Source: JBAZOO01 sp041648735 (GTDB lineage: Bacteria > Verrucomicrobiota > Lentisphaeria > Oligosphaerales > CAITYL01). Taken from it: 64,000 bases of DNA. Below the pieces are notes generated by a model. That model saw only the letters and a list, made by a program, of their open reading frames with translations. It searched no databases and was not told where the DNA came from. Position numbers and translations under genes: made by a program. Positions 57,312 through 64,000 of this stretch are shown here, piece after piece (position 1 is the first letter of the stretch; each line of letters opens with the position of its first letter). The stretch spans positions 7,007-71,006 of the forward strand of contig JBAZOO010000019.1 in assembly GCA_041648735.1 (NCBI GenBank), read 5' to 3'.

Positions 57312-58649
57312 ATGACCACGGCAGACATCGTCATTCTTGGCGGCAGTGCGGCCGGTATCACGGCCGCCATCACGGCACGCCGCCACCACCCGGACAAGAG
57401 CATTCTCCTGGTTCGCAAGGAGAAGCAAGTGCCGATCCCCTGCGGCATTCCTTACATCTACGGAACGTTGGGCAGTCCGGACAAGAACTTGATCCCGGAT
57501 TCCATCCTGGAGACAAATCGCATTGGGCTGCTGATCGCCGAAGCCACGAAGATCGACCGCAAGCAGCATGTGCTGGTGACAAATCAAGGGGACGTCCAGT
57601 ACGAGCGGCTGATCCTGGCGACCGGCTCGCTGCCGACAAGGCCGCCGATCCCCGGCCTGGACCTCGAAGGCGTCTTTGCCATTCTGAAGGATGTGGAGCA
57701 TCTTTCCCACCTGCAGCAGCGACTGAAGCCGGCCAAGAACGTCATCATCATCGGCGGCGGCTTCATCGGCATTGAATTCGCCGACGAGATCAACAAGATC
57801 GCCAGCAAGAACGTCACCGTTCTGGAACTGGCCGGCAACTGCCTCAGCCTGTCATATGATGTGGAATTCTGTCTGGAAATGGAGGAGCGTCTGCGCTCTC
57901 GTGGCGTGACCGTTCGCACATCAGCCACGGTTGCGAGGATCGCGGGTGACGGCCACGTCAGTGCCGTCGAACTCAAGGACGGGACCAGCGTCCCGGCCGA
58001 CCTCGTGATCCTTGGAATCGGAGCCAAGGCGAATGTCGCTCTGGCCACGGAGGCGGGATTGCGCCTGGGGCTTACCGGCAGCGTCGCGGTGGACCGCACG
58101 ATGCGGACGTCCGACCCGGCCATCTTCGCCTGCGGGGACTGCGCCGAGAAGATATCCTTCTTTGGCGGCGGGCCCTCGCCGTTGAAGCTGGCATCCATCG
58201 CCCAACTCGAGGCCCGTATCGCGGGAGCCAACGCTTACGGCCTGCGACGGGAAAGCGACGGCACGCTGGGCGTCTGGTCCACTGCCGTGGGTGACCTGGC
58301 GATGGGCACCGCCGGTCTCACCGAATCCATGGCCAAGGAACATGGTTACGAGGTAGTGGCCGGCACGGTGGAGACGCCGAACCGCCATCCGGGCGGCATG
58401 CCTGGGGCGGCTCCGGTGAAGGTGAAGCTCGTGTTCGAGAAACACTCGCAGGTGCTCCTGGGCGGTCAGGCGCGGGGCAGCGTCGCGGTCGGCGAGTTGA
58501 TCAACACCATCGCCGCGTGTGTTCAGAAGCGGATGACGGCCGAGGACATCGCCATGTTCCAGATGGGTACGCACCCGGCGCTGACGGCCTCGCCCATTGC
58601 GTATCCGTTGGTGAACGCCGCAGAGGTGGCCATAAGCTGTATGCAGTAG
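57312..58649 (+). CDS. CoA-disulfide reductase/NADH oxidase-type flavoprotein
   Basis: A 445-residue FAD/NAD(P)H flavoprotein. FAD motif GGSAAGITAAI, the single redox Cys44 in PIPCGIPYIYG as in CoA-disulfide reductase and NADH oxidase (Nox), NAD motif IIIGGGFIGIEFAD, and ACGDCAEK. It has the C-terminal dimerisation domain. It may reduce CoA- or thiol-disulfides, polysulfide or oxygen. It starts 10 bases after the radical SAM gene, so it is in the same operon. A copy of the 97-bp repeat follows its stop. Confidence 0.92.
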   Translation: MTTADIVILGGSAAGITAAITARRHHPDKSILLVRKEKQVPIPCGIPYIYGTLGSPDKNLIPDSILETNRIGLLIAEATKIDRKQHVLVTNQGDVQYERLILATGSLPTRPPIPGLDLEGVFAILKDVEHLSHLQQRLKPAKNVIIIGGGFIGIEFADEINKIASKNVTVLELAGNCLSLSYDVEFCLEMEERLRSRGVTVRTSATVARIAGDGHVSAVELKDGTSVPADLVILGIGAKANVALATEAGLRLGLTGSVAVDRTMRTSDPAIFACGDCAEKISFFGGGPSPLKLASIAQLEARIAGANAYGLRRESDGTLGVWSTAVGDLAMGTAGLTESMAKEHGYEVVAGTVETPNRHPGGMPGAAPVKVKLVFEKHSQVLLGGQARGSVAVGELINTIAACVQKRMTAEDIAMFQMGTHPALTASPIAYPLVNAAEVAISCMQ

Positions 58650-58661
58650 AGTCTTGCTACC

Positions 58662-58758
58662 GTCGCGCCCTGGTGGCCGTCAAGGCCAACACGGGCGTCG
58701 AAGCCGCCTGGGTCTACCACATGGCGCGGATCCGCCAGGGGCAACGCCTGTGTGGCGG
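58662..58758. repeat. Direct repeat, copy A (about 97 bp)
   Basis: Begins GTCGCGCCCTGGTGGCCGTC and has a counterpart at 63406-63504 with mostly identical bases and a couple of single-base indels. In one frame it reads RALVAVKANTGVEAAWVYH. It lies between the flavoprotein gene and the TPP module. Confidence 0.75.
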
Positions 58759-59091
58759 CGCGTGGCACCATCGGAAATCGGACCCCATTTGCACGGACCA
58801 CATCTCTGCTTCAAATCCGCCCGAGCGCTTCTCTCGGGGTTGACAAGCTCGACTTGAAGGCTACGTTCCTCCAATTAACCACGAGGTCTGTCGATGCGAT
58901 ACGCAGGAAGCCAGTTTGTTGCTGTACCGAGCCCGGCGATGGTTGCCGGGGCTCGATCCGCGTAGACTAACGCACTGCGTAGACTCTCTGGATTTCAATG
59001 CCCCTTCAAGCGCCATCGTCGGGTAGAGACGACGATGGTGTTTCGTTTTTTGGGAACCGACTAATGGACGGACAGACAAGGGAATTGAGAT
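58759..59091 (+). promoter_or_regulatory. Structured leader of the TPP-enzyme operon
   Basis: About 330 bases without a gene. They hold a 10-bp stem (CGAGCCCGGC / GCCGGGGCTCG, 58928-58955), two direct copies of GCGTAGACT (58960-58968, 58977-58985) and a terminator-like hairpin (CCATCGTCG / CGACGATGG, 59013-59038) followed by a T-run (59046-59051). The last ends 40 bases before the ATG. A riboswitch or attenuator controlling the operon is plausible; the class is unknown. Confidence 0.5.
59013..59051 (+). terminator. Intrinsic terminator-like hairpin upstream of the TPP-enzyme gene
   Basis: Nine-base arms CCATCGTCG / CGACGATGG, an 8-base loop, then TGTTTCGTTTTTT. As it lies just before a gene on the same strand, it could be the expression platform of the leader rather than only the end of the preceding operon. 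Confidence 0.7.
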
Positions 59092-60843
59092 ATGAATGGC
59101 GCAGCGATTATTGCCAGAAGCCTCGAGGAACTCGGGGTTGAATACGTGTTCGGATACACCGGGGCGGCGATTCTGCCGGTGATGGATGAGCTGGGTAAAA
59201 GCCCGATCAAGATTGTCGTCAACGCGAACGAACAGTGCGCGGCGTTCAGTGCCGCGGGATACTCGCGCTCGACCGACAAGGTTGGGGTCGCCATCGTGAC
59301 TTCCGGACCGGCAATCACCAACACGCTGACTGCCGTGGCCGATTCGTACGCCGACGGCATACCGCTGTTGATCATCGCCGGCCAGGTCACGGAACACAAG
59401 ATCGGGACGGATTCCTTTCAGCATATCGCTGTGGCGTCCGTTTTCGGCCCCACGGCCAAGCACGTGGTTTCGGTCACGGGCATCGGCAACATCGAAGCGG
59501 TCATCAAGGATGCCTACTTCCGGTCGCAATCCGACAAGCCCGGTCCTGTCGTCATCGACCTGCCGATCAACCTGCAGCAGAACTTCAATCAGTACGAGGG
59601 CGGCAACATCGAACGCTTCGCCACGGTGTATGAGGATGAACACCATCTGTCCGACGGCCAGTGCGCACGTTTCTTTGAGTTGCTGACAGCAGCGAACCGA
59701 CCGCTGCTCTACCTTGGCGGCGGTCTCAATTCCGCCAGGGGAAGTGCGGCCATCCGCCGGTTCAATGCCCGGTTCGGCATTCCCTCGGTGAACACCCTCA
59801 TGGCAAAAGGCGTGCTCGACGAGAACGAGCCCACCGCTCTGGGGCTGCTCGGGATGTTTGGCACGCCCTATGCCAACAAAATCATTCAGGACAATGACTT
59901 CTTCTTCGCCATCGGGGTGCGCTGGGACGACCGTGTAGCCGAAAAGGTCGGGTTCGCGATCCATGCGAAGATCGCGTACATCGACGTGAACCCGCGAAAG
60001 ATGCACCAGATTCGCGAAGAACGACGCCCCGACTTCACGTTCCTCGGGGATGCCGCCACAGCCCTCGACGACCTGACAAGCTACGCGGAACGGCACGACA
60101 TCGTGATCGCCATTGACGAGTGGGGCGAGCGGGCGGCCGGACTGAAGCGTTCCTGGCCGTTGGCCTATCGGCGCGACGGCGACCGCATCCAACAGGCGGA
60201 AGTGCTGGACATGCTCAACGACCGCCTGACGGACGACATGATCTTCACGACCGGCGTCGGCAACCATCAGTTGCTCGCGGCCCAGTACCTGCGCATGAAA
60301 CAGCCGAAGCGCTTCCTCACGTCCGGCAGTTTCGGCACGATGGGATTCGGCATGCCCACGGCGGTCGGGGCCTGTCACGCCAATCCCGACGCGCGGGTCA
60401 TCGTGATCGACGGGGACGGCAGCTTTCGCATGAACATGGGCGAAATGCATACCATAGGAACGCTCGATTTGCCGATTAAGGTGCTGCTGCTGAACAACCA
60501 CAGCGACGGCATGGTGCGGAACCTCGAAGACGTCGCTTATGGCGGTCGCCATTCCGCAACTGAGCGTCCCCGCGACGTTGATTTTGCCGCGATGGCGAAG
60601 CTCTGTCATTTCCCCTTTGCGGAACGTGTGAAGCGGCGCCATGTTCTGCGGGAAATGGTGGATGCCTGGCTGACCGCCCGAGGACCCGCGATGCTCGAAG
60701 TCATCACGGACATCAAGGAAGTCATCTACCCGGTTGTCCGCCCCGGTTCGTCATACGCCGAAATGGAACTTGGCCCCTACATCCGGGAACGAAAGGAAGA
60801 CCATGCAACGATTACTGAACTCACATCATCGAGCGCCACATGA
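59092..60843 (+). CDS. TPP-dependent acetolactate synthase-like enzyme
   Basis: A 583-residue three-domain TPP enzyme. The catalytic Glu47 is in NANEQCAAFSAAGY, the TPP/Mg motif is VIVIDGDGSFRMNMGEM and NNHSDGMV, with the central FAD/TPP-fold domain between. Closest by design are IlvB acetolactate synthases and relatives such as benzaldehyde lyase or sulfopyruvate decarboxylase. The gene is not near ilvN, ilvC or ilvD, so a role in another pathway is likely. GGGAATTGAGAT precedes the ATG; the next gene overlaps by ATGA. Confidence 0.9.
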   Translation: MNGAAIIARSLEELGVEYVFGYTGAAILPVMDELGKSPIKIVVNANEQCAAFSAAGYSRSTDKVGVAIVTSGPAITNTLTAVADSYADGIPLLIIAGQVTEHKIGTDSFQHIAVASVFGPTAKHVVSVTGIGNIEAVIKDAYFRSQSDKPGPVVIDLPINLQQNFNQYEGGNIERFATVYEDEHHLSDGQCARFFELLTAANRPLLYLGGGLNSARGSAAIRRFNARFGIPSVNTLMAKGVLDENEPTALGLLGMFGTPYANKIIQDNDFFFAIGVRWDDRVAEKVGFAIHAKIAYIDVNPRKMHQIREERRPDFTFLGDAATALDDLTSYAERHDIVIAIDEWGERAAGLKRSWPLAYRRDGDRIQQAEVLDMLNDRLTDDMIFTTGVGNHQLLAAQYLRMKQPKRFLTSGSFGTMGFGMPTAVGACHANPDARVIVIDGDGSFRMNMGEMHTIGTLDLPIKVLLLNNHSDGMVRNLEDVAYGGRHSATERPRDVDFAAMAKLCHFPFAERVKRRHVLREMVDAWLTARGPAMLEVITDIKEVIYPVVRPGSSYAEMELGPYIRERKEDHATITELTSSSAT

Positions 60844-61625
60844 CGTCTCCCCTCCAATGGAATAAACACTATGCCAGCCCGTCGGTCTTCACCGTTGAGG
60901 GCCGTCTTCGCGAGGCTCGGCGGCAGCAGAAGAACCTACCGCCCGGCAGTGTGCCTGAGGTCTGTCTCCTCGACCCGGATGGCGATCTCTCGCGCGAGCT
61001 GAAAAAGGCTGGAGCCAGCCTGAATCCACACTGGGCCTGCCACCATACCGAGATGCAGGAACTCGTCACGCCAACGGCAACCGTCGGCGTGGTCGGCTGT
61101 GCGGTTGGCGCACCGTTCGCCGTGCTGGTCGCCGAGGAGCTGTTTGCATCGGGGTGCCGGTTGCTGGTCAGCATCACATCCGCCGGACAGCTTGTTCCTG
61201 CCGGGGAGCCACCCTATTTCGTGCTGATCGAGCGCGCCTTGCGCGACGAAGGGACCAGTCACCATTATCTGCCGCCAACACCCTATGCGCATGCTCGGCC
61301 ACGGATACTGGCCTTGTGTGATGACCTGAGCACCGGCGAACCGCCGGTCATCCGGGGCGGCTCGTGGACGACCGATGCGCCGTTCCGGGAAACCGGGGAA
61401 GCGATTGCTTTCGCCCGGTCCGAGGGACTGCATGCAGTCGAGATGGAAGCGGCTGCACTCTACGCCCGCGCCGAAGCGAAGACATATCCGATCCTCTGCT
61501 TCGCCCACGTCACCAACCGCATGGCCACCGTCGAAAACGACTTCGAGAAGGGCGAGGCCAACGGCAACAAGGCGCTCACCGATCTGATCGGACGCGTCAT
61601 CCAGGCATGGAGGGGGCGACCATGA
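60840..61625 (+). CDS. Nucleoside phosphorylase-like protein
   Basis: A 261-residue protein of the purine/uridine phosphorylase superfamily. Fold hallmarks: GVVGCAVGAPFAVLVAEELF (phosphate loop), the nucleoside end with HAVEMEAAALYARAEA (typical MExxA) and CFAHVTNRMA. It should cleave or transfer the base or a methylthio-ribose from a nucleoside such as uridine, MTA or SAH. It overlaps both neighbours by ATGA. In an operon with methyltransferases and a DsrE protein, a role in clearing SAH or MTA is a reasonable inference. Confidence 0.88.
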   Translation: MTSPLQWNKHYASPSVFTVEGRLREARRQQKNLPPGSVPEVCLLDPDGDLSRELKKAGASLNPHWACHHTEMQELVTPTATVGVVGCAVGAPFAVLVAEELFASGCRLLVSITSAGQLVPAGEPPYFVLIERALRDEGTSHHYLPPTPYAHARPRILALCDDLSTGEPPVIRGGSWTTDAPFRETGEAIAFARSEGLHAVEMEAAALYARAEAKTYPILCFAHVTNRMATVENDFEKGEANGNKALTDLIGRVIQAWRGRP

Positions 61626-62200
61626 AGACGCGAGAGAGCGGCATGCCTGACGAGGCCATGTGGCGCACCTTCTTCAATCCCGGGGCCATCTTCGACGCGC
61701 TGGGCCTGACCGCCGAGACCGGCGACACGGTGGACTTCGGTTGCGGCTACGGGACCTTCTCGCTGCCCGCCGCCCGCCGTATTCGCGGCGTCCTTCATGG
61801 CTTCGATATCGAGGCTGCGATGATCACGGAGTGCGAGCGGCTCGCCCGCCAGGAAGACCTGAGCAACGTCCATTTCGAACGCCGCGACTTCGTGGCCGAC
61901 GGCACCGGCCTTCCCGACGAGAGCGTCGAGTACGCCATGCTCTTCAATATCCTCCACGCGGAAGAGCCACTGCGCCTGCTCAACGAGGCGTGGCGCATTC
62001 TCGCGCCCGGCGGCCGGGTCGGGGTCATCCACTGGAATTACGACGCAGCCACGCCGCGCGGCCCGTCCATGATCATCCGCCCCCGGCCCGAGGACTGTCG
62101 CCAATGGTTGATCCAGGCCGGTTTCACCGTCGCCGACCAGATCATCAACCTGCCACCCCACCACTACGGCCTTGTCGGCCGGAAAGGAGCCGAAGCATGA
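61622..62200 (+). CDS. SAM-dependent methyltransferase
   Basis: A 192-residue class I methyltransferase. Motif I is TVDFGCGYGTFSLPAA, then YAMLFNILHAEEPLRLLNEA and LAPGGRVGVIHWNYDA. It is shorter than its island paralogues, with an N-terminal segment MPDEAMWRTFFNPG like that of arsenite- or small-molecule methyltransferases without their Cys residues. It overlaps the nucleosidase and the DsrE gene by ATGA. Substrate unknown. Confidence 0.88.
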   Translation: MKTRESGMPDEAMWRTFFNPGAIFDALGLTAETGDTVDFGCGYGTFSLPAARRIRGVLHGFDIEAAMITECERLARQEDLSNVHFERRDFVADGTGLPDESVEYAMLFNILHAEEPLRLLNEAWRILAPGGRVGVIHWNYDAATPRGPSMIIRPRPEDCRQWLIQAGFTVADQIINLPPHHYGLVGRKGAEA

Positions 62201-62517
62201 AGCTTGGCATGATCATCACCCAGACCGACCCCGAAACCGTGTTCAATGCGCTGCGCCTGGCCTTGTACAGTCTGAAGCAGGGCGACGAGGTGCGCATTTT
62301 TCTCTCGGGCCGGGGCGTCGACATCGACAAGATCGAGGATGCCACCTTCGACGTGAAGAAACAGGCACAACAGGTGCTCGACGCGGGCGGCGAGTTCCTG
62401 GCCTGCGGCACCTGCCTGAAGCTGCGCAATTCCGAAGGCTCGGAGATCTGCCCGCTGTCCACGCTTAAGGACCACTACGAGATCGTGCGTGATTCGGATC
62501 GGCTGATCACCGTCTGA
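62197..62517 (+). CDS. DsrE-family sulfur-relay protein
   Basis: A 106-residue DsrE/TusD-like protein. It has MKLGMIITQTDPETVFNALR, a loop with FLSGRGVDI, and Cys70, Cys73 and Cys85 (LACGTCLKL, SEICP); Cys70 or Cys73 is at the conserved persulfide-carrying position. DsrE/TusD proteins relay sulfur in thiolation and sulfur oxidation. It is coupled by ATGA to the methyltransferase before it. In an operon with SAM chemistry, a thiolated or sulfur-bearing product is suggested. GGAAAGGAG lies upstream of its start. Confidence 0.9.
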   Translation: MKLGMIITQTDPETVFNALRLALYSLKQGDEVRIFLSGRGVDIDKIEDATFDVKKQAQQVLDAGGEFLACGTCLKLRNSEGSEICPLSTLKDHYEIVRDSDRLITV

Positions 62518-62533
62518 CCTGCCGGTGAGGGCC

Positions 62534-63190
62534 ATGAGCACTCTGTTCGACGCCATCGCCAGCGACTACGATGCCTGGTACGACGAGCCCGTGGGCCAGG
62601 CTATCCTGGCGGCCGAATTAGCCTGTCTGCGGCGGCTCGTCGATACATGCTCAGGGCGATGGCTCGAAGTCGGCGTGGGAACCGGCCGCTTCGCCGCTGG
62701 TCTGGGCATCCGGGAAGGCATCGATCCCGCAGGAAACATGCTCCAGATCGCGGCTCGACGTGGCGTGCACACCTACCTCGGGACGGCGGACAGTCTGCCG
62801 TTCCCGGATGGCAACTTTGACGGAGTTCTGCTGGCCCTGACCCTGTGCTTCACCGACAACCCGGCGGCGGCGCTGCAGGAATGCCGCCGGGTGCTGGCGC
62901 ACGATGGCGTCCTGCTGGTCGGCATCGTTCCCGCCGACAGCCCCTGGGGCCGGCTCTATGCGCGGAAGAAGGCCGAGGGCCATCGCATCTACGCCTCGGC
63001 CACCTTCCGCACCGTTCAGGAGACGGTCGCTCTGGCTGAGGCCACCGGTTTCCATCTGCGCAACACGGCCAGCACGCTCCTGTGGGCACCGGATGAGCCA
63101 GTCGAGTCGCCGCCGCGCATCGAGGACGGTCTTTGCCCACAAGCAGGTTTCGTCGCGTTGGCTCTTGCCGCCGGGCGCAAGAGACCTTAA
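62534..63190 (+). CDS. SAM-dependent methyltransferase
   Basis: A 218-residue class I methyltransferase. Motif I is WLEVGVGTGRFAAGLG, with LPFPDGNFDGVLLALTLCF and LAHDGVLLVGIVP. Its start ATG 62534 is preceded by GGTGAGG; GTG 62525 is another in-frame possibility. The N-terminus FDAIASDYDAWYDEPVGQAI resembles the 51686 paralogue (REYDRWYD). It is the last gene of the TPP module and ends before repeat copy B. Substrate unknown. Confidence 0.9.
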   Translation: MSTLFDAIASDYDAWYDEPVGQAILAAELACLRRLVDTCSGRWLEVGVGTGRFAAGLGIREGIDPAGNMLQIAARRGVHTYLGTADSLPFPDGNFDGVLLALTLCFTDNPAAALQECRRVLAHDGVLLVGIVPADSPWGRLYARKKAEGHRIYASATFRTVQETVALAEATGFHLRNTASTLLWAPDEPVESPPRIEDGLCPQAGFVALALAAGRKRP

Positions 63191-63405
63191 CGCCAGTTGG
63201 TGATTCTGGTTCTCGTCATCGGGGGAAATGGACACATCCCGGCCAGTCGGCCTGTGTGCGTTCGGAGACAGGCAACGCACCAGCCGCCACAGAGAGCGTT
63301 GCGCTGGCGGACTGCCTCCCAAGGAGCGGTCTGGCCCCTGTCTGATCCATGCACGGTTTCTGCTCGGCTGGAGTATGCAGGTAGGCTACGGGCAGCGTTT
63401 CTCTC
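63191..63405. other. Intergenic region after the TPP module
   Basis: No gene seen. It holds inverted pieces (GCAACGC and GCGTTGC near 63273 and 63297) that could form a hairpin, just before repeat copy B. Confidence 0.4.
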
Positions 63406-63504
63406 GCCGCGCCCTTGTGGCCGTCAGGGCCAACACGGGCGTCGAGACCGGCTGAGTCTACCAACACGGCGTGGGTCCGCCAGAGTGCGACGCCTCAGTG
63501 GCGG
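63406..63504. repeat. Direct repeat, copy B (about 97 bp)
   Basis: Begins GCCGCGCCCTTGTGGCCGTC; the counterpart of 58662-58758. In one frame it reads RALVAVRANTGVE and then stops. The two copies bracket the TPP-enzyme module (58.8-63.4 kb). Confidence 0.75.
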
Positions 63505-63537
63505 CACGCAGGCGAATTGGTGCTGGTCATAGAGTAC

Positions 63538-63543
63538 TTGACA
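63538..63543 (+). promoter_or_regulatory. -35 box before the ArsR-type gene
   Basis: A perfect TTGACA; a weak -10 (TAGCGT, 63560-63565) follows 16 bases later. ATTAG (63557-63561) and CTAAT (63577-63581) form an inverted pair around the expected start, a possible repressor site. Confidence 0.35.
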
Positions 63544-63581
63544 GCGACCCAATCCGCATTAGCGTATTCGTGGAAACTAAT

Positions 63582-63878
63582 ATGGACAGCAGACCAGACA
63601 ACTTGGCACGGGTGCTCAAGGTCCTCGCCGTGGGCACCAGGGTACGCATCGTTCAGCTCCTGCGGGAGCGGGCGCTGTGTGTCAATGCGTTGGCCGCACG
63701 ACTTGACGTCACTCAGGGGGCGGTGTCGCAGCACCTGCGGGTGATGCGTGACGCGGGGCTGGTCATCGACGAGCGTCGCGGTTACCACGTCCACTATCGC
63801 CTTAACGAGGAGACCCTGGAGCAGTGGCGGACGGATATTGATGCGTTGTTGGGGCCGTTGGGGAGTTCTGAGTTCTGA
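63582..63878 (+). CDS. ArsR/SmtB-family transcriptional regulator
   Basis: A 98-residue winged-helix regulator. It has ILE-like start MDSRPDNLARVLKVLAVGTR, VRIVQLLRERALCVNAL, and the recognition helix RLDVTQGAVSQHLRVMRDAG, then HYRLNEETLEQW. The metal-binding ELCVCDL of ArsR is here ALCVNAL, with one Cys, so classical arsenic or zinc sensing at the alpha-3 site is unlikely. It may be a redox or other ligand sensor. The last four sense codons lie in the GAGTTCT tandem repeat. Confidence 0.9.
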   Translation: MDSRPDNLARVLKVLAVGTRVRIVQLLRERALCVNALAARLDVTQGAVSQHLRVMRDAGLVIDERRGYHVHYRLNEETLEQWRTDIDALLGPLGSSEF

Positions 63879-64000
63879 GTTCTGAGTTCTGAGTTCTGAG
63901 TTCTGAGTTCTGAGTTCTGAGTTCTGAGTTCTGAGTTCTGAGTTCTGAGTTCTGAGTTCTGAGTTCTGAGTTCTGAGTTCTGAGTTCTGAGTTCTGAGTT
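63863..64000. repeat. 7-bp tandem repeat GAGTTCT, at least 19 copies
   Basis: An unbroken array of GAGTTCT from base 63863 to the end of the window (138 bases, 19 full units and a partial one), so its true length is not known. It starts within the ArsR gene and gives a TGA in every frame within 21 bases. No spacers, hence not a CRISPR. Confidence 0.98.

Noticed and set aside
58662..58758. Integron attC site or att site
   Set aside because: The repeat lacks a clear GTTRRRY/RYYYAAC pair and no integrase is in the window; kept only as a direct repeat.
59092..60843. Annotation as biosynthetic acetolactate synthase (ilvB)
   Set aside because: The fold fits, but no ilvN, ilvC or ilvD neighbour exists and the operon partners point elsewhere, so no gene symbol was given.
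63863..64000. Possible CRISPR or low-complexity coding region
   Set aside because: A 7-bp perfect repeat with stops in every frame and no spacers.

Overview
The window is a high-GC bacterial chromosome segment, probably from an anaerobe or facultative anaerobe. The evidence for anaerobic life is a ferredoxin-dependent 2-oxoacid oxidoreductase, a full NifU, many radical-SAM and [4Fe-4S] proteins, and IspG. A PEP-CTERM protein, a run of Gfo/Idh/MocA oxidoreductases and intergenic DNA full of short repeats suggest a PVC-type organism (Kiritimatiellota, Lentisphaerota or Verrucomicrobiota). That placement is an inference; no rRNA, tRNA or other marker settles it, and I saw no CRISPR array.

Layout. 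1-5 kb: end of an HtrA protease, a KorDA(BC)-like 2-oxoacid:ferredoxin oxidoreductase with fused beta and gamma subunits, and an nfeD-slipin pair. 5.2-11.3 kb: a minus-strand operon of six dehydrogenase genes (three Gfo/Idh/MocA, two MDR, one SDR) of visibly lower GC, preceded by the scar of another SDR gene; it looks acquired. 11.5-12.9 kb: a PEP-CTERM protein and an IS110-type remnant. 12.9-44.1 kb: the housekeeping backbone, with murJ, panBC, two envelope lipoproteins, a YejBE-like permease pair, ispG, nrdR with an ATP-cone-like neighbour, a DegT aminotransferase, HAD, DUF503, ygiQ, a glycosyltransferase and cupin, an assimilatory sulfate operon (DUF2061-cysH-cysD-cysN), engB, tsaC, nifU, a nitronate-monooxygenase-like flavoprotein, and a two-component system with a COG4705-type membrane protein and a PepSY-like protein. 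This part carries about ten copies of a short palindrome, TGCGGA(C/G)TCCGCA, mostly inside genes.

44.3-63.9 kb: an accessory island of slightly lower GC. A minus-strand sigma-54 activator faces a near-consensus sigma-54 promoter and a long, tightly overlapped plus-strand gene train: NifX-like proteins, a zinc ribbon, DUF5320, two small membrane proteins, two MinD-type ATPases with built-in ferredoxin domains, SAM methyltransferases, a thiamine-binding protein, and a RACo-like [2Fe-2S]/ASKHA protein. Then come an MBL-fold protein, an FMN protein, a radical-SAM protein and a CoA-disulfide-reductase-like flavoprotein. A second module (TPP enzyme, nucleosidase, methyltransferase, DsrE, methyltransferase) sits behind a structured leader and between two ~97-bp direct repeats. 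The core resembles the sigma-54-controlled orange-protein (ORP) operons of Desulfovibrio (two MinD-like ATPases, NifX/ORP-type proteins, divergent sigma-54 regulator). Here it is expanded with methyl-transfer and electron-transfer genes, and I consider it the best candidate for an undescribed system. Several island genes are truncated (NifX-like, Cys/Met PLP enzyme, Nudix, FmdB), which shows ongoing decay. The window ends inside a 7-bp tandem repeat.
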